Part shown: positions 25,501-38,190 of the stretch, piece by piece | Position numbering within the stretch: position 1 is the first letter of the stretch | Layout of the letters: each line of letters starts with the position of its first letter | Assembly: GCA_021904315.1 (NCBI GenBank) | Contig: CM038916.1 | Coordinates: 6,785,065 to 6,849,064 of the forward strand | Reading direction: 5' to 3' | Source: Sphagnum magellanicum | Taxonomy: Eukaryota > Streptophyta > Sphagnopsida > Sphagnales > Sphagnaceae | DNA: 64,000 nucleotides | Notes under the pieces: model-generated | The model's input: only the letters and a program-made list of their open reading frames with translations | Told to the model about the DNA's origin: nothing | The model's database searches: none | Program-made: the position numbers and the translations under genes

Positions 25501-28500
25501 TTTGAACATTCCATTTTTTTGAAAAATACATTTCAGAATATTTCAAAAAAATCTTCATTTTAATTCACACAAGAAGTTTTTTTTTATATAATTCATTTAG
25601 GAATATTTCAGTATTTATAAAAAATAATATAATTTATGCCAAAGGCACCAAGGTACAAGGGTATTCTTCTATCAAATTAATGCAATTTTATTTAATCTCG
25701 AGGGATGACTCGCTAGGGACCAAGAGCAATGATTTTTATTTTTTTTTCAATTTTGTGATATTGCTCAAATGGGGATCGTCCATCCATAAGTATATTTAGC
25801 CAAATTTGGCGATATTAACAACATGAAAGTAAAACAAATTAAGCACCCTTTTATATTGTACACAATCATAGCAATTTTTTGCAAAATTTTGCAATAAAGA
25901 AAGGGAATTTTCTATAGATTTCCTTTTTCAAAATGGTGAAAATTCACCAATAAAACAAAATCACTAACCAAGTGAGATTTCCACAATAATAACATTTTAC
26001 ATAATTGACATCTAGGTATTAAGAATTGATTATTACATGAACTATTCGAAAAAACATATTCCACAAATTTTCATAATCAATTTTATCAATGAATTTTAGA
26101 TATCTCAAATAAGTGGGGTGAGTGGAAAATCAAGTTTTTTCTCACCAAGCATATATTTTAACAACTTTTAGGGCAAATCCCTAGGCTAGTAGAAGAAGAA
26201 AAAGGTACATCAAATTCCCTTGTGATTATGGGAAGGGTTACATATAATTTTCCCAAACCCTAAATTATACTATTTAACTTCTATATTAATCAAATACAAA
26301 AGTACACACAAAGCTTTACATGTTGATAGCAACAATTATGGCTATACTTATAGTGAGAGGATTTAAACAAAAGCCAAATAAATTTTACAAACATTTTGGA
26401 TTAGCATATCCACCATTGGTTGGTTCATATATTTTGGTTTCACAATTAAGATTTAACACTTGACATCAAGGTAAGAAAAAAAAAAGAGAAAAGGCAAGGA
26501 TCAAATATTTTAAAGATGAAATGAATGTGGAGATTTATGTGTTGGAAGGGAGAAGGTTAATAAATATGATTTTTCCACATGCAAAAAAATCATGCTAAAT
26601 TAATTAACCTACCCAAAAATGCTTGAAATTGGAGACTTTCAATCACAAGGTATAGGTTCACATTCATCTCACTTGATTGTGAAATTTTCAATTTAATAAC
26701 ACATTTTGAACCATATTTAATATATTTTATTAAGCGATGATTGTAAGTATAACACCCATGAATTAAAGACAAAATGCTTGGGACATCAAAGGATGCTAAA
26801 ATTTGACTTCCATTTCCTATACCTTACCATAAGGACCTTTAGTGCAAATTTGAAGTCGACTTAAATATGCAAGGTTACATATTTACCAAAAAAAAAAGGA
26901 GGTGGGGAGGAATGAAGGGTTTTATGTATTGAAGCAAGTGCTTATGCTTGGTAGGATTCCTCCTTTTGTTCTTTTACATATTTTTTTTTAATTTCACATC
27001 ATGTATTTAAAGCTATTTTTAATTTTGCAATTGGGTAGAATTACATTATTTGACACAAAGTTTTAACTTGTTTAAAATATGAGTAGAATTAAAATAGGAA
27101 GTCCAAATCAAATGAATACATAATAAAAAATTAAATTCAAGATAATATAATTCCTATATGTAATAAAATGGTTAAAAAATGAAAAAAATCTCATATTCAA
27201 TGTTTAAACAAAATTTGAATCACATCTGAATTTAAAATGGTATGGATCAAATATCAAAATATGGCATCTTGAATTGCATGAAATGTTTGAATGATTGAAC
27301 CAAATTCAAACAATGAATGATGTTTAAATCAAATGTGAACAAACTTAAAAAGTAGTAATTATGTATGGAGCTTGATCCAAACCTCAACAAAGATGATGTC
27401 TAAATCAACCTCTAAATCCAACTTCAATAAAATATGAAAGACACATCAAATTTAATGAGAGTCATCAAACAAAATGTTTCTAACACAATTACAATGAATG
27501 CCAAAACATGAAAGTACCAACATTCAAGATAATTACTCTTTAGGTAGACCATTCCCAATGCAAACCATGAAGCAAAAGCTTATTACAACAATTAGTTTTG
27601 AAATCATTAATGTAATGTTGTAATTATTGAAATTATAAATCTAACAATCACCCATGTGAGAAGTTGAAATGGGCCTCCTATTGTCATTCATTTTCATGTC
27701 CTTCAAAAGCCCAAATCTTTCAATAGAATTTCAAGCTAAACCTTGATTGTCTTGTTCTCCAAAAATTGCTTTTGACTAATTTGAACTTCAAAAAAAGTGC
27801 ATGAATTTTTTCCTTGTCATCTTGAAGGGGTGTTAATTTGATTCCATGGATATTCCATGCCACTTCAAAAGGCATTCCATGACCATATTCAATCCACATG
27901 AAATATTTAATGCATGTGTGCAAAATATCAAAATTAAGTTACAACAATAACACCTTCAAACCAACTATACAATTTTTTTTTTTTTTATTAGATGGCATTC
28001 CCATTTTTCCAAAAAGTACAATAGCAAGAAAGAAAATTGAATTAAAGCAAGAAATATGTTTAACTTTTCTAGATTTTATTGTTTTTAAATCAAAGGCTAT
28101 TTAATGATAAAAAACATAGGTAGTCCCCTTTAATCTCACTTAGCGAAATTGATCATTTGTATAACATAAGTAAACAATATTTTCATACTATTCTTAAAGT
28201 CATGATGCCCCTACATCACCATAGCACCATATTTAATTGGAATCAATGAAAATTTTCATTATCAATATAAGGATACCTCACCTATTTTGTTAATGATATA
28301 ACGATATTATTTCCTCCAAGTGGATGGGAATGTCTTTAATTAATCACTTACCTAAAATATGCAAATATTTTTTCTCAACTATTGATTTAAAATACCAAAT
28401 GATGTTTTTTAGAATGTTTAGTTTTCTTTTTAACTATTTTTTAAAAAAGGTGCAAGGGTATAACAATAAATTTTAATTTATGTGACATAATTTCCTTGTG

Positions 28501-28849
28501 TGTTTCCACCATGTTTGAAATATAACAATTAACTCCAAGTTGAAGATTAATGCGATTTAAAGGGTTGTCACAATATATTTAGGTAAAGTTTATAATATAA
28601 TGTGTTGTCAAAAATTTGAAAGTTTCAAGTGCACTTTTTAATTCCATGCACTATGACAAAGGGGGATGTGCAAACTTTTTGAGATGAGACTAAAATGAAT
28701 TCACAAATTTAAATTGAAAATGAAGTCAATGTACACAAATTAAAAATGAATTCACGGTTAATACAAATTGGAACCAAATTAATTCATAAATGAATCAAAA
28801 GCAATTCACATTCATAAAACACATCATGATCCAAACTTGGGAATTACCA
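25501..28849. other. AT-rich intergenic DNA, nothing recognised
   Basis: Very AT-rich with short broken frames. I see no gene, RNA gene or clear repeat. Confidence 0.6.
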
Positions 28850-29330
28850 TTTTATTCCTTGTGATATATTTTATAATTAGTAGTGGAAAAAAATTGAAAT
28901 GTCATATATTCCCAAAACTCCCTAGGAATTATATGTTCTACAACTTTGCAAGCATATAATTCATATATGTGAACTTCAATTTATGAAATTTCAAAGGAAA
29001 ATTTATAGCCTTTGAAAATTTTAGTGCTATGTATTACATGCTCCAATTAAAAGGTCATTTAGCCCCTTGATTGGATATTTTAATGATTGGGAATTAAATT
29101 AGTAATGATTCATGGTCATTTTCTTGGTCATAACTTGTGTTTTAAATTTTCAAATGGCCACTTTGGTTATTTACTTTTCAAAACCTTTCCAATGATCTAA
29201 AGAATGCAAAGATTTGAAACATTATGGGATTTTGTTTGAAATCCCATGGTTAATTCCAATGTGCTTGAAAAACCAAATCTTTCGTTTTGTTTTTTATTCA
29301 ATTTGATATTCCTTTCTACTTTTAGCACAA
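28850..29330 (+). mobile_element. Diverged second copy of the LTR-like block
   Basis: This segment is related to the central part of the block at 4.3-5.1 kb. The best match is around 29130-29250 ('ggtcataacttgtgtttt', then sequence corresponding to 'ccaaatgg' and 'ttttcaatgat'), paralleling 4780-4880. It is more AT-rich than the other copy, as expected after longer decay by C-to-T change. Its ends are not definable. Confidence 0.4.
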
Positions 29331-29700
29331 CTTGTCATGAACATGAAAATTATAAGGATGAATGAAAAAAGGATAAATCTAAGTTTAGATCCAAAACAAA
29401 ATAATCAAAATAAAAACACAATTGTTAAAAGTAAGAATATGAAATGTGCAAGACCAAGGTACAAATAATTTTTTATTATGATAAAGTAAGAAAATGTAAA
29501 CACAAAAATAACATATCAAAGTTATGGTGTAAAATGATATTTTAAATTAATGTTGAATAAATTGAAGGTAATGGGGTCTTACTTTTATTTATATGCCTTT
29601 GAAGACCTAGTTCAAAAAAGCTTCCATGAAAGTTTCTATGTGCTCATCAACTAATTTTTTTAAAGAAATTTCTTAATTACAAATGAACTATGAATTAATT

Positions 29701-29918
29701 AGGAATTAATTAAGAATGAACTAAAAATTAATTGTGAATTAATTAAGAGTTTACTAGGAACAATCTAAAATAATTTGGGAATGAATTAGGAATTAACTCT
29801 AAATTAATTAGGAATTAATTAAGAATGAACTAAAAATTAATTGTGAATTAATTAAGAGTTTACTAGGAACAATCTAAAATAATTTGGGAATGAATTAGGA
29901 ATTAACTCTAAATTAATT
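29701..29918. repeat. Perfect 109-bp tandem duplication
   Basis: 29701-29809 and 29810-29918 appear identical by eye. The unit is built from AATTAATT-type words ('aggaattaattaagaatgaa' at its start). Perfect identity in a region where everything else has decayed suggests a recent slippage or unequal-exchange event. Confidence 0.85.
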
Positions 29919-30409
29919 AAAAGTGAATTGAAAGCTACCTAAAAATTAATTATGAATTATAGATGAACATCCATATGGATGAACTTCATTTGTCATGTGA
30001 AAACGATGTCTAAAACACAACCTCAAACAAAAAAATGCAATAAAAATCTTTAAATGCACAATGGTTGATATCAAATTTTCAATTCTTAAACACCTTGTTG
30101 GGACATGTAGGTGGAAAGTGCAATCACAAAATAATGATTTACACATGTCAAGGACAAGTCAAAAAATTAAGAAATTTAACAAATAATTTTTTTAATAATG
30201 AACAACAATTAAACAACTTATAGTTTGAATAAAACATGATGCAAGCTAACACATGAAATATATCATGATGTTTGAATTATGTTTAAATATTGTTATTTAT
30301 GCAAAGGGTTTTGTATGATAATAAACTTAATTCACACAACACCAAATCACCTTTTCACATCTTTCCTAGGTGATTTTTGCATGATAATGTAGTGTTGCAA
30401 TTTTTCATC

Positions 30410-31346
30410 TTAAATTTCATGTATTGTTTGCACAAAATGAATCTACCTTGGATAAGTACCATTAGCGATAAAATAATATCTCAAGTACAAATTACCATTG
30501 ACAATGAAATTAACAATTTTATTTCATTATTCAATATATTTATAACCAAATGTGACCTGTCTAACATGTTGATGTCATCATTGCTTTTAAGAGAATTAAA
30601 AAATGCATGCCAAATGCACAATAATTCATCTATGGTTTCAAGAATAATGTTTTAATTTTCATTATTATCTAGGTATTGATTTGAATTCATGCAACATGGT
30701 AATCATTCCATTGGTAATGCATAAAATCAATAAAATCAAACATATCAATGAAATGTTTATTTCCATTAATATTCATTTTCTTGACCATGTCATCCTCAGT
30801 TAGATGCCTCAAATGTGTTTTCAAAACAAGTTCAAACTTTGACAATAAATCGTTTCATAGTCTTCATTTCCATGGTTTTTCCCAACATGTAATATTCATC
30901 AATGGTATTTGTAGCCACTTTGTAAACATATATTCCTAACGTTGTAGTACATTTTTGGATGTTCAATAAGCCCAACAGACTTGCAATATTTCTTCTTTGA
31001 ACAATATATGAATCATTTTTAGCAAGAGTAAGAGTGTCCATAATTTTCAAAATTAATTTTTTGTTCATCATTTAACATTGTTTAAATAATCTTTCAGCAT
31101 ACATTGGTGTAGAGTTAAAGTAGTTTTTCAAAATCCTTTGATGCCCACCATGTCTCTCTCCCTATCCAAGTTTAGAGCTTTTCTAGGTCTAAAAATCATC
31201 ATTAGCTTTCTTCTCTACTTAAACAATATTTGAAGTAAACAATGAACCAAAAGACCTTTGAATCACTCTTCTCATTCATCATGAAGCAACTTTGCTTGAA
31301 GCTTCACTTCAATTTGATCATGTAAATCTTGCTTCCATTGATCCAT
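30410..31346 (-). pseudogene. Second PIF/Harbinger-type transposase relic, different lineage
   Basis: The minus strand carries a degraded ALP1-like PIF/Harbinger nuclease distinct from the copy at 10.8-12.0 kb. A possible start is the ATG at 31346. Recognisable pieces follow in order: LLHDE and NLDRERD (31.15-31.3 kb), DSYIVQRRN and LNIQKCTTTL leading to YKVATNTIDEYYMLGKT (30.87-31.02 kb), HLRHLTEDDM then FIDFMHYQWNDYHVA (about 30.69-30.81 kb), and IWHAFF followed by NDDINMLDRSHLVINILN (about 30.53-30.63 kb), ending near 30410 with a YPR-like motif. Stops and small frame changes interrupt it. FIDFMH corresponds to the family's first catalytic Asp region (usually SIDCMHW). The zinc-finger or MYB-like partner ORF of autonomous elements was not seen. 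Inactive. Confidence 0.85.
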
Positions 31347-31410
31347 GATAGCACCAATGTAAAGGATTAAAAGTTTATTCAAACCTTAAAGAATAAGGAA
31401 CTTAATTAGT

Positions 31411-31920
31411 GATGATGAAATTGCTTGAGGGAAAGGGTTGTTTGAACGAGATGACAAGATGAAAGGCCTAAAGGGAAATGAAGAGTAGGAACGAAATTAA
31501 GAACAAGGGCTCCCAATGGAATTGCTTGAAGGAAAGCGTTGTTCGAAGGAGATGACAAGATGAAAGGCCCAAAGGGAAATGAAGAATAGGAACGAAATTA
31601 AGAACAAGGGCTCCCAATGGAATTGCTTGAGGGAAAGCGTTGTTCGAAGGAGATGACGAGATGAAAGGCTCAAAGGGAAATGAAGAGTATGAATGAAATT
31701 AAGAACAAGGGCTCCCAATGGAATTGCTTGAAGGAAAGCGTTGTTCGAAGGAGATGACAAGATGAAAGGCCCAAAGGGAAATGAAGAATAGGAACGAAAT
31801 TAAGAACAAGGGCTCCCAATGGAATTGTTTAAAGGAAAGCGTTGTTCGAAGGAGATGACAAGATGAAAGGCCCAAAGGAAAATGAAGAGTAGGAACAAAA
31901 TTAAGAACAAGGGCTCCCAA
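31411..31920. repeat. 101-bp tandem array, about five copies
   Basis: The phrase 'gaacaagggctcccaa' occurs at 31501, 31602, 31703, 31804 and 31905, exactly 101 bp apart. The first copy (from about 31411) is the most diverged, and the last breaks off at about 31920 into unrelated sequence. Copies differ by a few substitutions each. Because 101 is not a multiple of three, the minus strand stays open across copies only by shifting frame, so I do not call a gene. The array separates the Harbinger relic from the cyclin T upstream region. Confidence 0.92.
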
Positions 31921-32159
31921 TTATTTTTTTGAGCTTGGAACTGAGGCCAAGACCACATAATAGACGATGTAGTGGTAGTAGGACAAGTGATTGGTGAAAA
32001 TAACTAAGGGCTACCTTTGTGGCTCTCACACATGAGAGAGAGGAAAGTGGGTGAGACGTTTGTAGGATTTTGGGGGCAACATTCCTCGAAAATCCACAAA
32101 TTATGGTAGATTTGGGGAATATGGATGAAGTTGCTCTAAATAGGCTGATAATTAAATAC

Positions 32160-32998
32160 AATTAAAGAAATGCATTTGGGAATTTATTTCTTCAAGTGTG
32201 AACGGAGCACCAAATACGGTACCTAACGTACGTACTCCCCCATAGTCTGGCACGTAGTCGCTCAGGTGTGAACGAAGAAGACGGGGTAGCTGTCGCTAAT
32301 AATGTGAATACGGCCGCAGACAATCTGAATGCCGAAGGCGAAACCAGCCGTGCAGTTAACCGCAGACGCCATAGCGGTCAGCCAACAGGGAGGAAGAAGA
32401 GAGAAGTCCGGCGACGACAACGCTCTTCCCTTCTCTCTCCGAGTTCCTCTCCCACTCCGAGTTCTCTCTCTCTCTCGTTTATTTTCTCACATTCTTTATT
32501 TTCTCACTCTTTAGAATGTTGTACAGTGTTTTCTTTTCTTTGTTTTAGACTTTTTTTATTTTAGGGTTTTGATTTCGTTTGTCGTTGTCGTGTCGGTGCT
32601 GGATTTTGCTTTTTGTTTTCAATCGCCGGTTCTTGTTTGTTGTCGTCTTGCAGCCATCTTTTTCTTCTTCAGACCTCTGGCTGATTGTTGTTGTGTCGTT
32701 GGATGCTTTGTTTTGCTTTTGAATGTGTTTTCTCTTTCACGTACTCACAGGTTAGGGTTGAGGTTTAGGGTTACTGCGGCAAGACGTTTTGTGTCCAGGA
32801 GGAAGAAGGAGGATCAGTGGTAATGGCGGTGATGGTGGCGGCTGAAGTGAGCATGTAAAAGGTTTCTATGCCGACTCTCTGTCTTGCACCTGTTTGTATA
32901 TCAACCTGGGGTTTGGCGCGGGGAGGCCAATAAATTTCTGGAATTGGGTGCAAATAAGGGCAAGAAGAGAGCTACAGAAAGAGAGAAAAGAAGGGAAC
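32160..32998 (+). promoter_or_regulatory. Promoter and 5' leader of cyclin T
   Basis: Composition changes from AT-rich to GC-richer at about 32.2 kb. Two similar words, 'caagtgtgaacggag' near 32193 and 'caggtgtgaacgaag' near 32263, lie about 70 bp apart and could be paired regulatory sites. A strongly C/T-rich stretch (32420-32510) looks like a plant 5' leader. Several upstream ATGs exist, including one opening a 98-codon frame at 32268. Without transcript data I cannot tell which are in the mRNA; a leader intron is possible. Confidence 0.45.
32751..32772 (+). promoter_or_regulatory. Telo-box-like motif pair in cyclin T leader
   Basis: Two TTAGGGTT-type words (gttagggttg and gtttagggtt) lie side by side. 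Their complement, AAACCCTAA, is the plant telo-box, a known element in promoters and leaders of growth and translation genes. A further 'ttagggtt' lies near 32561. Function here is inferred from motif and position only. Confidence 0.45.
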
Positions 32999-35900
32999 AT
33001 GGCGGCGGAGATGATGCAAGGAGGTGATGCGCAGTTGGCCTTAGCAGCCGCGGGACCTAATTCCATGAGCGGGAAGCTGGAGGAGCCTGACCACTCCAGT
33101 GCCAACTGGTATTTTTCGAGGGAGGAGATCGAGAAAAACTCACCGTCGAGAAAAGATGGCATTGACTTGAAGAAAGAGACGTACTTCCGCAAGTCATATT
33201 GCACCTTCTTGCAAGACCTTGGCATGCGCCTTAAAGTGTTAGTGTTCTCTCATCTCTTGTTCCCTTCAACCCCCCAGCATTGTAAGCTATGAGATTGTGT
33301 TTAGCATCGCCACCCCTGTTCTCTGTGTGACTCCTCAGAGGTTTGGGAAAAACTCTACTAGTCTGCAGCCACAGTTTCACCTTATGAAATGGTTTCCCCA
33401 GGCTGTAAGCAATAACCTGTAGATTTTTGGCATGAGACACCAGTACCTGATGATGATGCTGTTGTGTTGTGTCAGTTTTTTTGTGAATTTTTATTTCTGG
33501 AGACATGAAGCATCTTTCTTGATGTTGTAATTTGCAATATGTATTGACAGTTATTCAACACTGCAGTTTTTTGACTGTAATCTTCCCCTAATGTGTTATC
33601 ACTTTGTATTTTATGTTAGGCTTTAAATACCATGCATGTTGCTCTTGAAGCTCCCTCAATATGCATCTGACTGTCACTGCTGTGCCTTGGCTTTGGCTTT
33701 CTCTTTTTTCTTCAGGGTTGGGTTTCCTCTTTTTCATGCTTGTTGATTGGTTGCTGGTGTGTTGCTAGATTTGAGTTAGTGGTCTATTGGATTATCTCTG
33801 AATTGTATTCAGGTTGACTTAACAGCATTAAGTAGGGAGGAGTTCTCAGTATGTATGAAGCTAGAATATCACAATTTCTTGTTGGCTATTTGTGAATAAT
33901 GTTAACTTATTGTGGGCCACTCAGAAAAATTGTTTGGAAGTAGTAGAGAAGATGTGTGGCAAATTGTTGAGGTGAGTAGCGTTATGAAATGGGTGCAGCC
34001 CACAGGTGACTATTGCAACTGCTATTGTGTTCTGTCATCGCTTCTTTCTGCGCCAGTCACATCACAAGAATGACCGCTATGTAAGTTTCTCTTTGACTCA
34101 GAATGGTAATCTAGATATGGCTTGAGATCTGTACATATCATTAAGGAGCTGTGGGTGATCACAAGCCAGCCTAACCACAGCAGCATAGTCATAGCTGGAG
34201 TCATGTTATGATACTCAACCAAGAGTTGTTGTATGTGCACAAAGTGCGCACGGCAAGTTGTTTGAGAAATGGGCTTGGGTACTCAAGAAAGTTCGTTTTT
34301 GTAGAAAGTAGGGCAAGCATTTGACAATTAGATGGTCAATGACATGCTATTGCAGATGGTTGCAACCATATGCATGTTTATAGCGGGGAAAGTGGAGGAG
34401 ACTCCACGATCATTGCGTGATGTTATCCTGGTGTCCTATGAGAATCGCTTCAAGAAAGATCCAGCTGCTGTGCACCGGATCAAGCAAAAAGTAACTGACC
34501 TGCCCTTGGTGTACATTGTCTCCTGCTAGAGGCTAGAGCATCAATGAACTTCTGCAATGGCCAATGTGGCCCTTCAGGGCTTTTGGAGAGCCATGGCCAA
34601 GCATGAGGTTTGAATATGTGGTTTGCATTTTTCTATTTTCAGGGCCTATTGTAACTTTGGGTATTGATGGTGAGTGTGATGTTTGTTGATGTTCAGGATG
34701 TCTACGAGGCAGAGAAGGAGAAGGTGCTATTGGGAGAAAGGCTGGTGCTGACCACATTGGGCTTTGATCTTAACATTCATCATCCCTACAAGCCACTGGT
34801 AGCAGCCATTAAAAAGTTTCAGGTGGCTGCAAATACACTTGCACAAGTCGCATGGAATTTTGTGAATGATGGGTAAGCTTGTGTTCTTGAGCAGCTTCTG
34901 ATGTGGCTGCTCAGTGCTGGACCTCAGCAGACAGTGTCTTGTTGAGTATTGCCAGTTATCATTTCCTTCACGTATCTGCCATTTCTTTAAATCAAAAAGT
35001 GGCTGGATACAGTGCAGCTGCCTCACCTTTGCCCTGATTCTCTTGCATGAATTGGTGGAAGTGCAACTTGGGTGTGAGGCAGTATTAGTGTCCTTTGCAA
35101 AAGCAAAGAGAGGTCCAAAGGAAATGTTATATCTCCTCTGTGTTTTCTCCTGGTGTCTCATCCCCTTCAGCATTGGAGTGAGACTGTTGGAGGAACTGTG
35201 CAGGCTGCGCACATCACTCTGCTTGCAATTTAAGCCCCACCACATTGCTGCAGGAGCAATTTTCCTGGCAGCAAAGTTCCTCAAGGTTAAGTTACCCTCT
35301 GACGGTGACAAGGTTTGGTGGCAAGAGTTTGGAGTCACACCTCGGCAGCTAGAAGGTTGGTTTTCTTTCCTTCAGCCAAGTCCTTTTAAAGGTTGATTCT
35401 TCATGAGCAAGGCTGTGGCACCAATAAGAGGAAGAGATGCATCAATACAGTCAGATGTTTGATGTCAGAGATTGGGGAGTCTTCTCACTATGACCAGTCT
35501 GAGGCTTGAAATTGACATGCAAGTGCATCACCTATTACCATGCTAGGTGAGGGGAGGTTAAACAACATGATCTCATGATGGTATTCCATTTTGCCTAGAG
35601 CAAGGAAAGGTCCTTGTTTCCGCAGCATCTCCAGACTGATGCTGTCTTCTTGCAGTAGGTTGCAGAGCATCCATATTCTGAGTTTTGTGACTTCTGCTTT
35701 ATGACTGTTCCTGAGTGAAAGTTGTGTGGAGCTTCTAGGTGAATTTCTTCCATTTGTCATTGGCATGGTTATCTTGGTGCATGACAAGGTCACACTTAGT
35801 AATGTACTCAGCCTATGCTGAATGTGTTCAGGCCCTTTTAACATAATGAAAGTGCTCCTTATGCTGTAATTGTGGTTTCTCACTTGCAGAAGTTAGCAAT

Positions 35901-38190
35901 CAAATGCTGGAATTGTATGAACAAAACAAGTCAGGCACTGGCTCCCGGTTGAGTGACCCTACTTCCAGTGCTGGACCTAATAATCAACTCAAAGGACCTG
36001 CCACTGCTCAGGCTACTATGCATGGTCCAGCTAACGAGCAGTCTGGCCTTCTGCCAGCCACAGGGAAGACCCAGTCACAGGAGGTGAAGACAATGAATGG
36101 GTTTGTGGATGTACAGGCTGGACAAGGAGAGTTCACTGAGGCCCAATCATCACTAGAGGAGGGTGAGGATATGGCTGAGAGCAAAGTAGGCCTTGTTGAA
36201 GTAAAAACAAAAACTGAGGTCACTCTGCAAACCCTTGTATCAGTGACAAATGTGGAACTAGGTGATGGAACAGCTGCATGGAAGCCTGTAGAAGCATTGA
36301 AGCCAACTTGTGGCAGCCTGGAAAAAGTTAACACAGATAAAGTAAAAGCTGCTGTGGAAAAGCGACAAAAATCACAAGGAGGAGCAGTGGATGCCTGTCC
36401 CACATTTGACAAGGGGGAACCCAGTGATGGAGAGGTATAGACATTTAGTCTGCTGCCACATTGTGCCTTAACATGTTTGACAGATGCTTGAACTGTAGTG
36501 AAGCATCTTTGACCCTGCTCCCTGTTGTAGCCCTGCTTGTTGGTGTGTGTTGTGTTAATAGGTGACTTGAGATGAAGAGACATGATGGATGATGTTAATG
36601 GTGCCATCAAGCATGACTACAGAGAGTTTGTGAGACTGTTGACCCTGTGATATTGTAAACTCTTATGTGATAGTCTTTTAACAAATTGAGGTCAGCAACA
36701 GATTGTTTCAATGTGAGTTGCAGCATGATGATGGACAATTTATCCATATCTTTCAGGAGGTCTTGGAGAGAGAACTGGAAAGTGGAGTGGAAGCTGCAGT
36801 TCATGCAGTGAAGTCAGTCACAGACCCTCAGAGGCCAGAAACAAATGTGGATATGTTCAATAACAAAGTCAGAGCTGAGATGGGAGATCCAAAGGAGGCT
36901 GTAGAAGAAGGTGAATTGGCAATGTGTGAGACTGGAGATTTGGATTTGCATTTGAGGGCAAGCAACAGAGATGAGCAAGATGCAGGGAATGTTAAGAAAG
37001 AAGGTCTTGAAGAAGGGCAGATGGTTTTCAACATTGAGAGAGCAGAGGTCAATATGGTGGCAGGAAATTGTGTTGAACATCAAATGCCATCAATGAGAAA
37101 GGGTGGGGATTCTATGATTGAGCTGGATAAGGTCAAGAAAGGTGGTTGCAGCTTTTCTGCAAGAGCTGAGAGTGTTGAACATTTGTCAAGAATGAAGCAT
37201 CATATCATTCCTGGGGTCAGCAACAAACTTGAACATCAGCAGATTGATCATGCAGGAAAGGAAGAGCAAACAGTGAAGGTTGGTCACAGGCTTGAACATG
37301 ACTCAGCAGATGGAAAGAGAAAACGAACAGATGCTGGGGAGGCTGCTGCTGCAGCTAAAAGGAAGAGGGAAGTCTCTAGTGTTGAAGGCCATTCAAGTGA
37401 TAGAAAGGTGAAGTCTCAGGAGCATGGTCATCATGCTTATTTGGAGGTAGTGACAGCCAAGGAACCTTCAGGCCCAGTGGAGGATGGTGAACTCCCATCA
37501 AGCAACCAAGGTAACATCTCAAGACTTCTGAGGGACCTGTTGACACAGAGTAGATCAGCAGGATCAGACAAGTTTATGTTGTGATATGAAGGTACAGTTG
37601 TTGATGCTGTGAGCTAGGATGCTGTGGAATGTGTGCAGCTGGATCGTGTTTTTGAATTCTGAATTTCAGCATCCAAAATAAATGTGAAACAGTTAAAACA
37701 GTAGGATTCAGCTTTGGAAAAAACTGAATGATCATTGCTGTTTACAACACAATTTCACATATCATGGGAGATTAACTCAAGGTGTACTTTGATGATGGAC
37801 ACTGGTGAATTGCTTGAGAAGTGAAATCTGGCCTCTAGTTTCTTGGACTAATTCTACTTGCTTGGAACTGATTTTTCAGACCTGGGAATTCCATTTTCAC
37901 CTCCCCCTCCCAAGTTGGGTGAGAAAAAGCCACATGCTTCTTCAGTGAGCCATGAATGTGTAGCAAGATCTCCAGGGAATCCAAAGGGGCACCATCAGGG
38001 CATGGGCAATCAAAGCAGGGAGGGACATCATGATTTGTGGCATTCCGTGCATTCCCTTAATCAGTCACACTATCACCATGCATCTTCTTACTCAACTCAT
38101 CGCCACTCCCACCAACACAGGCTTGATGCTGATAGTGATCGCCGCTTCCTTGCACATAGAGAGCATGTGGACTATGAAAATGGGAGTTGA
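32999..38190 (+). CDS. CYCT1: Cyclin T (CYCT family, P-TEFb-type cyclin)
   Basis: Eight exons, 32999-33237, 33999-34080, 34356-34490, 34697-34872, 35204-35355, 35890-36434, 36757-37510 and 37880-38190, join in phase over GT-AG introns to give 797 aa. The first about 275 residues are a typical plant cyclin T double cyclin fold: [65 protein letters not shown], then [20 protein letters not shown] and [14 protein letters not shown]. Cyclin T activates CDKC kinases, which phosphorylate the RNA polymerase II C-terminal domain to promote elongation in the nucleus. The long remainder is low-complexity and acidic (exons 6-7), with a basic patch ([19 protein letters not shown], about residues 629-650) that may be a nuclear signal. 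Exon 8 is histidine-rich. Arabidopsis CYCT1;4 and CYCT1;5 are about 540-580 aa, so this protein is long. Confidence 0.96.

Noticed and set aside
31497-31920. Minus-strand frames with repeated FLISFLFFISLWAFHLVISF
   Set aside because: They are produced by the 101-bp tandem array, which shifts frame in every unit. The hydrophobic look is a composition effect.
32268-32564. 98-codon frame upstream of cyclin T
   Set aside because: The sequence turns into Ser/Pro low complexity from the C/T-rich leader. At most an upstream ORF; no evidence of a separate gene.
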